This document shows positions 1 through 6,543 of a DNA stretch of 12,612 nucleotides, piece by piece. The notes beneath the pieces were generated by a model. That model saw nothing but the letters and a program-made list of their open reading frames with translations. It was not told where the DNA came from and made no database searches. The DNA comes from Gemmatimonadota bacterium. GTDB lineage: Bacteria; Gemmatimonadota; Gemmatimonadetes; Gemmatimonadales; GWC2-71-9. Numbering within the stretch: the first letter of the stretch is position 1; the number at the start of each line of letters is the position of its first letter. The stretch lies in contig QHTY01000017.1 in NCBI GenBank assembly GCA_003220985.1, forward strand, positions 1 through 12,612. The letters run 5' to 3'. The translations under genes were made by a program, and so were the position numbers.

Positions 1-98
1 GTACGGGCGAGGTGGATAACGCCGCCCTGACCGCAGTCAACGCGGACGAAGTCCAACGCGCGGCCATCAACGCAGCCGCCATGGGAGGTGTCGCATGA
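1..98 (+). CDS. glnK: P-II family nitrogen regulatory protein, C-terminal end only
   Basis: Only the 3' end is present; the rest lies left of the window. The frame reading to the TGA at 96-98 gives TGEVDNAAL, preceded by two bases compatible with an arginine codon. This matches the classic C-terminus of P-II proteins (E. coli GlnK ends RTGEADEAAL). P-II proteins are trimeric sensors of 2-oxoglutarate and ATP/ADP that plug the AmtB channel through their T-loop, and glnK-amtB pairing is a widely conserved operon. The stop overlaps the amtB start as ATGA, which supports co-translation. Oddly, the frame continues about 22 residues past the usual P-II end, with an Ala/Asn-rich tail ending GGVA. 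Identification rests on a short stretch plus context; GlnB versus GlnK cannot be distinguished from the tail, so the symbol follows the amtB linkage. Confidence 0.75.
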   Translation, partial: TGEVDNAALTAVNADEVQRAAINAAAMGGVA

Positions 99-1429
99 CG
101 CAAGCCGCTCTATCATCGGGTGATACTGGCTGGGTCCTCGTCTCCAGCGCGCTCGTGCTCTTGATGACCGTCGGTCTCGCGTTCTTCTACGGCGGTCTGG
201 TGCGTCCCAAGAACGCCCTCAATACGATGATGATGAGCGTGGTCGCGCTCGGCGTCATCGGCGTTCAGTGGATGCTCATCGGCTACTCGATCGCGTTCGG
301 TCCCGGCAACCCGTGGTTCGGCGGCCTCGCATGGCTGGGGCTGCACAACGTTGGACTCGAGCCCAACCCGACCTATTCGGCGACGATCCCGCTGCAAGCC
401 CACGCCATGTTCCAGGGGATGTTCGCGATCATCACCCCCGCCCTCATCTCGGGCGCCATCGTGGAGCGGATGCGCTTCCGGGGTTACATCGTGTTTCTCG
501 TCCTGTGGGCGACGCTGATCTACGATCCACTGGCGCACTGGGTGTGGGGCTCTGGCGGTTGGCTGCTGCAGCGCGGCGCGCTGGACTTCGCGGGCGGCAC
601 GGTCGTCCACATCAGCGCCGGCGTGTCGGCGCTCGTCGCCGCATGGTTCCTCGGACCCCGGCGCGACTACCGCCGCGTGCCGATTGCGCCGCACAACGTC
701 CCGCTCGTGCTGCTTGGCGCCGGGCTGCTCTGGTTCGGCTGGTTCGGCTTCAATGCCGGCTCCGCCCTCGCGGCGAACGGTCTCGCGGCGCTGGCGTTCG
801 TCAACACCAACACCGCCGCGGCCGCCGCCCTCGTCACCTGGGCGGGGCTCGATCTGGCGCGCACCGGCAAGATCACGGCGGTCGGCTCCGCCACCGGCCT
901 CGTCGTGGGGCTCGTGGGCATCACCCCGGCGGCCGGATACGTGACGCCGATGTCCGGGCTCCTGATCGGCGTTCTGGCGGCGGGCGTCAGCTACACCGCC
1001 ATCCAGATTCGGTCGAGGACCAAGCTCGACGACGCGCTCGACGTGTTCTCCTGCCATGGACTCGCTGGAATGGCGGGCGCGCTCCTCACCGGCGTGTTCG
1101 CCACGAAGCTCGTGAACCCTGCCGGTGGCGACGGGCTCCTGGCAGGCAATGCCAGCCAGATGGCCGTCCAACTGCTCGCGGTCCTGGCCACTGTCGCCTT
1201 CGCCGCCCTCGGCACGCTCGGGATTCTCAAGCTCGTGCAGGTCACGATCGGCGCGCGGGCGGACGTGCCCGAGGAGACTGCGGGACTCGACCTAAGCCAG
1301 CATGGCGAAGAGGCCTATTTCGGATCGGATTTGGGAAGCGTCCCGGGCACCGGCAGCTCGCTCGGCGGCAGCGTTATCGTCGAGGCCTTTACCGTGGAGC
1401 CGGCCGCCGCGCCGGCACCGAGCCTATGA
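95..1429 (+). CDS. amtB: Ammonium transporter (Amt/AmtB)
   Basis: The 444-residue protein has about 11 hydrophobic helices, as expected for an Amt/Mep/Rh channel that conducts NH3/NH4+ across the inner membrane. Family landmarks are all present: FYGGLVRPKN near residue 31, the two pore histidines H172 (VVHISAG) and H321 (SCHGLAG), the conserved Asp D164 before the first pore histidine, the phenylalanine gate around F106/F110, and FGWFGFNAGSA near residue 214. The cytosolic C-terminus carries the LDLSQHGEEAY signature (398-408), followed by an extra Gly/Ser/Pro/Ala-rich tail of about 36 residues. The ATG at 95 is preceded by GGAGGT with 5 bases of spacing. There is no obvious cleavable signal peptide. 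It overlaps the P-II gene upstream and the porin gene downstream, each through ATGA. Regulation by the adjacent P-II protein is expected from the family. Confidence 0.97.
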   Translation: MTQAALSSGDTGWVLVSSALVLLMTVGLAFFYGGLVRPKNALNTMMMSVVALGVIGVQWMLIGYSIAFGPGNPWFGGLAWLGLHNVGLEPNPTYSATIPLQAHAMFQGMFAIITPALISGAIVERMRFRGYIVFLVLWATLIYDPLAHWVWGSGGWLLQRGALDFAGGTVVHISAGVSALVAAWFLGPRRDYRRVPIAPHNVPLVLLGAGLLWFGWFGFNAGSALAANGLAALAFVNTNTAAAAALVTWAGLDLARTGKITAVGSATGLVVGLVGITPAAGYVTPMSGLLIGVLAAGVSYTAIQIRSRTKLDDALDVFSCHGLAGMAGALLTGVFATKLVNPAGGDGLLAGNASQMAVQLLAVLATVAFAALGTLGILKLVQVTIGARADVPEETAGLDLSQHGEEAYFGSDLGSVPGTGSSLGGSVIVEAFTVEPAAAPAPSL

Positions 1430-2250
1430 TGCGGGCGGAGCTCATTGCATTGACGGTCGCAATGGTCCAGTCGCCGCATTCGCTCTCGGGCAACGTGGCG
1501 CTCGTGGGAGATTACCGGTTTCGAGGGCTGTCCCAGACCTACACGCAGCCCGCGATTCAGGGGGGCGTCGACTACGCAGCAGCCCCCGGGGGGGGCGGGG
1601 GGGCGGGGGGGGGCGCGTACGTGGGCGCTTGGGGCTCGAACGTGAGCGGAAATCAGTTCTTGAATGGCGGATCGCTCGAGCTGGATCTGTATGGCGGGTA
1701 CCGCTGGACGGTCGCCAAGGTCGGGGTGGATCTCGGCACGCAGTATTACTGGTATCCCCGCGCGCGCTACAACATCGACCCAGGTGATCGCTATAACACG
1801 GCGGAAGTCTACGCCGGCGTGCGATACGATCAGTTCGCCGCGAAGTACTCGTACGCGCTGACGAACCTGTTTGGGATGAAAACGCGCACGATCGGCGGCT
1901 ATTGCGGGATCAGCGCCGACGGCACTGCGGCCACGACCGGTTGTCTCGGAACTGGTGGCTCGAAGGGATCGGGCTATCTCGACGTCACCGCGACGTTTGC
2001 TGTCGTCGTCGGCATGACTCTGGCGCTGCACTACGGCTACCAGTACGTGCGAAGCTACGCCCCCCTCTCCTACGCTGACTACAAAATCGGCCTCACGCGC
2101 CCGCTTGGCGCCGTCACGCTGGGAGCCGCCGTCGTGGGGGCAGACGCGGAGCGCCGGTTCTACCGTTACACGCCGACGACAACAGGCTCGCGAGAAACCG
2201 AAGACGTGGCCAGGTTGGCGGTCGTCTTGTCGGCGAGCAAGGCTTTCTGA
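1426..2250 (+). CDS. TorF/Gcw_chp family putative outer-membrane porin
   Basis: The 274-residue product matches the Gcw_chp (TIGR02001, 'TorF family putative porin') pattern. It has SGNVALVGDYRFRGLSQ (21-37), PAIQGGVDYA (42-51), YVGAWGSNV (65-73), a SLELDLYGGYRW strand (83-94), AEVYAGVRYDQF and KYSYALTN strands, and it ends in phenylalanine like outer-membrane beta-barrels. Function in this family is not established; a role as a barrel or channel is inferred. The ATG at 1426 overlaps the amtB stop (ATGA), and a second ATG follows at 1429. No Shine-Dalgarno is visible, so translation is probably coupled to amtB. The signal peptide is short and weak (hydrophobic LIALTVAMV, residues 6-14). Residues 52-64 are a Pro/Gly/Ala-rich insertion where relatives have only a few residues. 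It is encoded by G runs of 8, 7 and 9 (1588-1613), a candidate slippage site or an assembly error. C160 and C173 could form a loop disulfide. Confidence 0.85.
   Translation: MMRAELIALTVAMVQSPHSLSGNVALVGDYRFRGLSQTYTQPAIQGGVDYAAAPGGGGGAGGGAYVGAWGSNVSGNQFLNGGSLELDLYGGYRWTVAKVGVDLGTQYYWYPRARYNIDPGDRYNTAEVYAGVRYDQFAAKYSYALTNLFGMKTRTIGGYCGISADGTAATTGCLGTGGSKGSGYLDVTATFAVVVGMTLALHYGYQYVRSYAPLSYADYKIGLTRPLGAVTLGAAVVGADAERRFYRYTPTTTGSRETEDVARLAVVLSASKAF
1583..1615 (+). repeat. Poly-G cluster inside the porin gene
   Basis: Five C are followed by G runs of 8 (1588-1595), 7 (1597-1603) and 9 (1605-1613), separated by single C bases, on the coding strand of the porin gene. They encode the Gly-rich stretch at residues 55-63. 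Loss or gain of one or two bases would shift the frame: one alternative frame stops at 1643-1645, the other at 1785-1787. The tract could form a G-quadruplex in DNA or mRNA. Runs of this kind are also error-prone in sequencing, so the exact lengths are uncertain. Confidence 0.8.
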
Positions 2251-2263
2251 GTTATTGTTCGGC

Positions 2264-3127
2264 ATGAAGGGAATGCCGGACAAGTTCAAAATCGGGCTCG
2301 TGCAGATGAGCATGAGCGAGGATTCGGACGCGAATCTCGCGAAAGCCGCCGCCCGCATTCGCGAGGCCGCGCAACAGGGAGCGGGCCTCGTGTGCCTGCC
2401 CGAGCTGTTCCGCACGCAGTACATCGGCCAGCGCGAGGATCACGCGCTGTTCGATCTGGTGCCGGGCCCAACGACGGAAACGCTAGGAAAAATCGCCAAA
2501 GAGAACGGCATCGTCGTCATTGCATCGCTGTTCGAGCGACGCGCGGCCGGTCTCTACCACAACACCGCCGCCGTCATCGACGCCGATGGCAAGGTCAAGG
2601 GGATCTACCGCAAGATGCATATCCCCGACGATCCCGCGTACTACGAGAAGTTCTACTTCACACCGGGTGATCTGGGGTTTCGCGCGTTCGACACCAAGGT
2701 CGGGCCGATTGGCACGCTGGTGTGCTGGGATCAGTGGTATCCCGAAGGCGCCCGGCTCACCGCGTTGCAGGGCGCGAACATTCTGCTCTATCCGACCGCG
2801 ATCGGCTGGCACCCCTCGGAAAAAGAGCAATACGGCGAGCAGCAGCTCGACGCCTGGAGGACGATCCAGCGCAGTCATGCGATTGCGAACGGCTGCTGGG
2901 TTGCCGCCGTGAACCGCTGCGGATTCGAGCGGCTGGGCGGCGAAGGCGCCGGGATCGAATTCTGGGGCCATTCGTTCGTCTGTGACCCGTTCGGCGTGAT
3001 GGTGGTCGAGTCCGCCGAGGACGAGGCACTCGTGCTGGCGCAGGTCGATCTCGCTCGGATCGAGGAAGTCCGCCGCAACTGGCCGTTCCTGCGCGACCGG
3101 CGCACCGATGCATACGGCGGCATTTGA
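2264..3127 (+). CDS. aguB: N-carbamoylputrescine amidase
   Basis: The 287-residue protein is a nitrilase-superfamily amidase that hydrolyses N-carbamoylputrescine to putrescine, CO2 and ammonia, the last step of the agmatine route to polyamines. The catalytic Glu-Lys-Cys triad is visible as E47 (LPELF), K117 (IYRKMHIPDD) and C154 (TLVCWDQWYPEGAR). The stretches IPDDPAYYEKFYFTPGD and ILLYPTAIGW are characteristic of AguB rather than of other nitrilases. Length matches the family (about 280-300). The first ATG at 2264 is chosen; it has no clear ribosome binding site. ATG 2273 is an alternative, but its AAGGG lies only one base upstream. The gene follows the porin stop by 13 bases and is followed by aguA, the preceding enzyme of the same pathway, so assignment is firm. 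The product has no signal peptide and is cytoplasmic. Confidence 0.95.
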   Translation: MKGMPDKFKIGLVQMSMSEDSDANLAKAAARIREAAQQGAGLVCLPELFRTQYIGQREDHALFDLVPGPTTETLGKIAKENGIVVIASLFERRAAGLYHNTAAVIDADGKVKGIYRKMHIPDDPAYYEKFYFTPGDLGFRAFDTKVGPIGTLVCWDQWYPEGARLTALQGANILLYPTAIGWHPSEKEQYGEQQLDAWRTIQRSHAIANGCWVAAVNRCGFERLGGEGAGIEFWGHSFVCDPFGVMVVESAEDEALVLAQVDLARIEEVRRNWPFLRDRRTDAYGGI

Positions 3128-3187
3128 GCCATCTGCCGTCACCCGTCTGCCATCAGCAGGCAAATCAGCGAGCTGACGGCTGATGGC
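3128..3187 (+). repeat. Inverted repeat spanning the aguB-aguA gap and the aguA start codon
   Basis: GCCATCTGCCGTCA (3128-3141) is, with one mismatch, the reverse complement of TGACGGCTGATGGC (3174-3187), which contains the aguA ATG (3183-3185). A second left arm, GCCATCAGC (3149-3157), is an exact 9-base complement of GCTGATGGC (3179-3187). The right arm can therefore pair with either of two left arms, and in mRNA either pairing would bury the start codon. The gap is built from repeated short words (CTGCC, CATC, GTC), so it may be a degraded intergenic repeat rather than a dedicated regulatory element. Confidence 0.6.
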
Positions 3188-4208
3188 CGATGGCTTCGTC
3201 ATGCCCGCCGAGTGGGAGCCGCATGCGGCCACCTGGATCGGCTGGCCGCATAACGTCACCGACTGGCCGGGCAAGTTTCCTCCCATCCCCTGGGTCTACG
3301 CGGAGATCGTCCGGCACGTCACGCCGGGCGAGACCGTCCGGATCCTCGTCAATTCGGCCGGACACCGCGCGCAGGCGATGAAAGTCTTCACGCGGGCGGG
3401 AATCGACCGCGAGCGCCTCGACTTTCTGCGCTTTCCCACGAATCGCGGCTGGACCCGCGACTTCGGCCCAATCTTCGTGCGCAAGGGCGACTCACTGGCC
3501 ATCGCGCGATTTCACTTCAACGCCTGGGCCAAGTACAAGGATTGGAAGAAGGACGACCTGATCCCCGTGCGCGCCGCGAAGCAGTTCAAGCGGCCACTGA
3601 TCGACGGGCGAATCGTTCTCGAAGGCGGCAGCATCGACGTGAATGGCCGTGGCACGCTGATCACGACGGAAGAATGCCTGCTCGATCCGAAGGTGCAGGC
3701 GCGCAATCCCGGACTGTCGCGCTATGAGATCGAGAACGTGTTCCGCGAGACGCTGGGCATTACGAACACGTTGTGGCTGGGCAAAGGGATTGCGGGCGAC
3801 GACACGCACGGTCACGTCGACGACCTGTGTCGTTTCGTGAACCCCACCACCGTCGTGCTGTGCCGGGAGACCGATCCGAAGGATGTGAATTACAAGCCGC
3901 TCGCGGAGAATCGCGAGCGGCTGCAGGGGATGCATCTGGAAAGAGGGGCGAGCATCGAGGTGATCGACCTGCCGATGCCCGCCCCCTTGTACTTCGACGG
4001 CGTCCGCCTACCCGCCAGCTACGCGAACTTCTACATCGCCAACGCTGCCGTGCTCGTCCCGACGTTCAACGATCCCAAGGATCGCGTCGCGCTGGGCATC
4101 CTCGCCGAGTTGTTCCCCGATCGTCCCGTCGTGGGGATCCACGCGGTCGATCTGATCTGGGGGCTCGGCACGCTGCACTGCCTCACGCAGCAGGAGCCGA
4201 AGCTCTAG
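3183..4208 (+). CDS. aguA: Agmatine deiminase
   Basis: The 341-residue protein belongs to the peptidylarginine-deiminase-like family of agmatine deiminases (agmatine + water to N-carbamoylputrescine + ammonia). Family motifs in order are GFVMPAEWEPHAATWIGWPHN (4-24), RGWTRDFGP (88-96, with D93), VLEGGSIDVNG (145-155), GDDTHGHVDDLCRF (205-218, with catalytic His H211 and D213/D214) and the C-terminal GTLHCLTQQEP (329-339), with nucleophile C333. Length matches the family. ATG 3183 is chosen because the resulting GF-MPAEW context is typical; ATG 3201 (M7) is a possible shorter start. No strong ribosome binding site is seen, and the start lies inside an inverted repeat. Its product is the substrate of the AguB encoded just upstream. 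The gene converges on the minus-strand lipoprotein gene, with 14 bases between the stops. Confidence 0.96.
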   Translation: MADGFVMPAEWEPHAATWIGWPHNVTDWPGKFPPIPWVYAEIVRHVTPGETVRILVNSAGHRAQAMKVFTRAGIDRERLDFLRFPTNRGWTRDFGPIFVRKGDSLAIARFHFNAWAKYKDWKKDDLIPVRAAKQFKRPLIDGRIVLEGGSIDVNGRGTLITTEECLLDPKVQARNPGLSRYEIENVFRETLGITNTLWLGKGIAGDDTHGHVDDLCRFVNPTTVVLCRETDPKDVNYKPLAENRERLQGMHLERGASIEVIDLPMPAPLYFDGVRLPASYANFYIANAAVLVPTFNDPKDRVALGILAELFPDRPVVGIHAVDLIWGLGTLHCLTQQEPKL

Positions 4209-4222
4209 GCCTGCAGCGAGAG

Positions 4223-5212
4223 CTATTGGAGCTGCCAGACCTCAACGCGATTCCCCGTGAAGATCGGAATCAAGACGCGATTGCGCTTCGCGTCGTAGCC
4301 GATGTCGGCGGGACTGGGCACGCCGGTGATGACCTTCACCTCCTGCCCGCTCTCGTACGCGGACACGGTGGAATCAGTCCAGCTCGACACCAGGATCCTC
4401 GTGCCGGCGATCACGACGCCGTCGAATCCTCCGGCGCCCTTGGCGATGACCTTGGGCGCCTTGTCCCCGGGCTTCCAGGCGAGCACCGACTTAGTCGGCC
4501 CGAACGACACAATGATGAACCGCTTGCCGACGGGATCGACGGTGATCCCGTTGGGCCAGCCGAGGCTGTCACCGCGCGCCGCGACCGTGACCTTGCGGTC
4601 GGGACCGATGCGGAAGACGCGATCGGGTCCGGGATGCAGCACGTTGCCCACGTCGTCGAACCGGATGCCGGTATCGGTGACATAGATCGCGCCGGTCGAG
4701 GCCACCGTCACGTCGTTCAAGAAGACCGCTCCCCCGCCCGCGCCCGCGCTGACGAACTTGACGCTGTCCAGAGGCGCGCCGGTCCGCGCGTTGAACGCGC
4801 GCACGACGTCGATGTCGGCCACCCATAGCGTATCACCGACCACCGCCAGGCCCTTCGGCGCGTTGAGCGTCACTCCCGCCCGGCCGCCCTCGATGAACTT
4901 GAGGTTCTCGATCGCTCCGTCGGGCCGCACGCGACTGATGAAGCCATTGTTGTCCTTCGCCGTCGGCGAGCCGTTGATGTTCGAGACGAAGTAGATGTCC
5001 TGCGCCGAGTCGAGCAGCACCGACTCCGGCGTGGAGAATCCGGCCACCGCCAGCACCCGCGTCGCGCCAGGCGCGGCGGGAGGGGGCGGCACAACCCGGG
5101 TGGTATCGACGGGCACCACGGTATCGGCAGCGTTGGAGGCGTGCCGCTTTCGATCGATGGGCTGGCAGGCCGCTGCGACAGCAAGGGTCATACAGAGGAC
5201 GGTGGCTCTCAT
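4223..5212 (-). CDS. SMP-30/NHL-type beta-propeller lipoprotein
   Basis: The 329-residue product starts with a lipoprotein signal (MRATVLCMTLAVAAAC, lipobox Cys C16), then a Pro/Thr/Val linker to about residue 50, then repeated propeller blades. These include APKGLAVVGDTLWVADID (118-135), LNDVTVASTGAIYVTDTG (165-182), GWPNGITVDPVGKRFIIVS (218-236) and SPADIGYDAKRNRVLIPI (300-317). The pattern is that of SMP-30/gluconolactonase or NHL proteins. E63, N221 and D264 sit where SMP-30 metal ligands would be expected, but this is inferred by eye, and the substrate is unknown. The ATG at 5212 is preferred over the GTG-type upstream extension because it yields the lipobox and has AGGAGG 10 bases upstream. 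The start overlaps the stop of the preceding gene (TGATG), so it is probably translated by re-initiation. An outer-membrane or periplasmic anchored sugar-lactonase-like role is possible but unproven. Confidence 0.8.
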   Translation of the reverse strand: MRATVLCMTLAVAAACQPIDRKRHASNAADTVVPVDTTRVVPPPPAAPGATRVLAVAGFSTPESVLLDSAQDIYFVSNINGSPTAKDNNGFISRVRPDGAIENLKFIEGGRAGVTLNAPKGLAVVGDTLWVADIDVVRAFNARTGAPLDSVKFVSAGAGGGAVFLNDVTVASTGAIYVTDTGIRFDDVGNVLHPGPDRVFRIGPDRKVTVAARGDSLGWPNGITVDPVGKRFIIVSFGPTKSVLAWKPGDKAPKVIAKGAGGFDGVVIAGTRILVSSWTDSTVSAYESGQEVKVITGVPSPADIGYDAKRNRVLIPIFTGNRVEVWQLQ

Positions 5213-6543
5213 CAGGGCTCTTCCTCCTCGGCCAAAGCTGCGATGTGTCGCAACACGCGCTCGTGGATGGCCGCGACGATGCGGCCTGCCGCCAGTGTCC
5301 AATAGCGCTGTGGGAACATATCCACGACGTACGTCGTGCGCCCTTCGAGGCGCGTACGGCCGCCCGGCAGGGGGATGAGCCGGAACTCGCCGTGGGTCGC
5401 ACGGAAGTACCCGTCCAGGTGCGGTGGGTTCACATTGCGGTACGGACTGAGCTCCGACATCGGCGGCGCCTGCGCGGTGATGTCGAACGCCAAGCGCTGG
5501 TTCTCATCCCAGGCGGTAATGGGCTCGACGAAGCTGCCGGTCGTGAAGTCGCAGTAGCGCACTGCGCCGACGCCGCTGCCTTCGATGCGCGCCCGCGTCG
5601 GCGCCGCGACGCCGGCACGGAATAGCAGCTCGGTGGGCGGCGGCAAGTCCGGGAACGTCACCACGTGACGCCACACCTCATCCGGCGGCGCGGCGATCTC
5701 GACGATGGTCACGACCTCGTGTGGTGTGGGCGCTCCCCGCGGCTCGACGCCCAGGAACAGGGGCACGAGGAGAGCCATCCCAGCGCCCGCGGAGCCGACC
5801 ATGGCTCGTCGCGCCATGATACGGCCCAGCACCGCGCCGGGCAGGGCAATCGCCCACGCGATCGGCAACGCCATGCCGATGCAGATCAGCCCCTCGAGCG
5901 CAAAGACGACCATCGCTCCCGCGGCGATCGTCACGCTCCCCAACGCCAGCCCCACCGACTCACCCGCCGGACGGTCGACACCGATAGTGAACGGCACGCC
6001 GAGGAAGAGGCCGGTCGAATAGCGACGGCGCAGGTAGACGGCAACGAGCACCGAGACCAGCGTGATCGCGAGCGCGGCGACGACGCCCAGCATCGCGCTT
6101 TGGAAGCGCTCGGGTGCCGAGCTGGCCATGTCGTCGAATGGCGCCATGCGGCGCGGCCGCGAGGGCGGCAGGCACAACACCATCATGAGTATGAGATTCA
6201 GACCTGGCACAAAGAAGAACAGCGCGACCCACGGACTCGCGCCGGCATCGACGGCGCGGCGCATCGTCATGCTGACGCCGATCCACAGGAAGGGCAACGC
6301 AATCACCACGAGCAGTGGCAGCAGCCACGGCGGGGCGTCGCGCAACAGCTGCTGCCGCGTGCTGAGCAACGGCGAGAGATAGTTGGAGAGCGTCCAGATT
6401 CTGCCGGCAAAGCGCCAGATCAGCAGGGCGTCGATCGCGTACTTGAGCGCCATGAGACCCAAGCCGTGGCGCAAGTACGTTCCGCGATCGACCGGATCGC
6501 TGAAGCCGAACCAGAGACGCAGCCACCGGGAGGGGGCGAGCAT
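5212..6543 (-). CDS. DUF805-SRPBCC fusion membrane protein
   Basis: This 443-residue protein of unknown function has two recognisable parts. Residues 1-128 resemble DUF805: the motif LWFGFSDPVDRGTYLRHG (10-27), helices near 28-44, 73-94 and 104-125, and RRAVDAGASPW followed by FVPGLNLILMMVLCLPP. Further helices lie near 151-171, 196-216, 217-238 and 247-266, about seven in all. Residues 272-443 look like an SRPBCC (START-like, polyketide-cyclase/dehydrase) domain: VTIVEIAAPPDEVWRHV (278-294), a SGVGAVRYCDF strand pair (323-333), a FDITAQAPPM stretch (353-362), and a long C-terminal helix from about 413. Such domains bind hydrophobic ligands. With an odd helix count the SRPBCC domain would lie opposite the N-terminus, but topology is uncertain. 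The ATG at 6543 directly follows the TAG of the EF-G-like gene with no gap, and the stop overlaps the next lipoprotein start. Confidence 0.7.
   Translation of the reverse strand: MLAPSRWLRLWFGFSDPVDRGTYLRHGLGLMALKYAIDALLIWRFAGRIWTLSNYLSPLLSTRQQLLRDAPPWLLPLLVVIALPFLWIGVSMTMRRAVDAGASPWVALFFFVPGLNLILMMVLCLPPSRPRRMAPFDDMASSAPERFQSAMLGVVAALAITLVSVLVAVYLRRRYSTGLFLGVPFTIGVDRPAGESVGLALGSVTIAAGAMVVFALEGLICIGMALPIAWAIALPGAVLGRIMARRAMVGSAGAGMALLVPLFLGVEPRGAPTPHEVVTIVEIAAPPDEVWRHVVTFPDLPPPTELLFRAGVAAPTRARIEGSGVGAVRYCDFTTGSFVEPITAWDENQRLAFDITAQAPPMSELSPYRNVNPPHLDGYFRATHGEFRLIPLPGGRTRLEGRTTYVVDMFPQRYWTLAAGRIVAAIHERVLRHIAALAEEEEP
5223..5228 (-). promoter_or_regulatory. Ribosome binding site for the propeller lipoprotein
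   Basis: AGGAGG on the minus strand ends 10 bases before the ATG at 5212, inside the 3' end of the upstream gene. Together with the lipobox it decides the start of the lipoprotein gene. Confidence 0.6.

Noticed and set aside
268..1425. Upstream extension of the porin frame inside amtB
   Set aside because: The frame is open but encodes Arg-rich sequence out of phase with amtB. The porin homology and ATGA overlap place the start at 1426.
2105..2263. Upstream extension of the aguB frame into the porin gene
   Set aside because: The amidase homology starts at KFKIGLVQMS just after ATG 2264; the extension is Arg/Ser-rich and overlaps the porin C-terminus.
4201..4224. Possible bidirectional terminator between aguA and the propeller lipoprotein
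   Set aside because: AGCTCT and AGAGCT form only a 6-base stem with a 12-base loop and no T-run on either side, so it is too weak to call.
3773..4828. Plus-strand open frame running through the end of aguA and into the convergent gene
   Set aside because: It is out of frame with aguA, lacks any motif, and crosses a convergent gene with clear lipoprotein and propeller features.
5213..5302. Thirty-codon N-terminal extension of the propeller lipoprotein
   Set aside because: It would bury the lipoprotein signal peptide inside the protein. ATG 5212 has a ribosome binding site and gives a proper lipobox.
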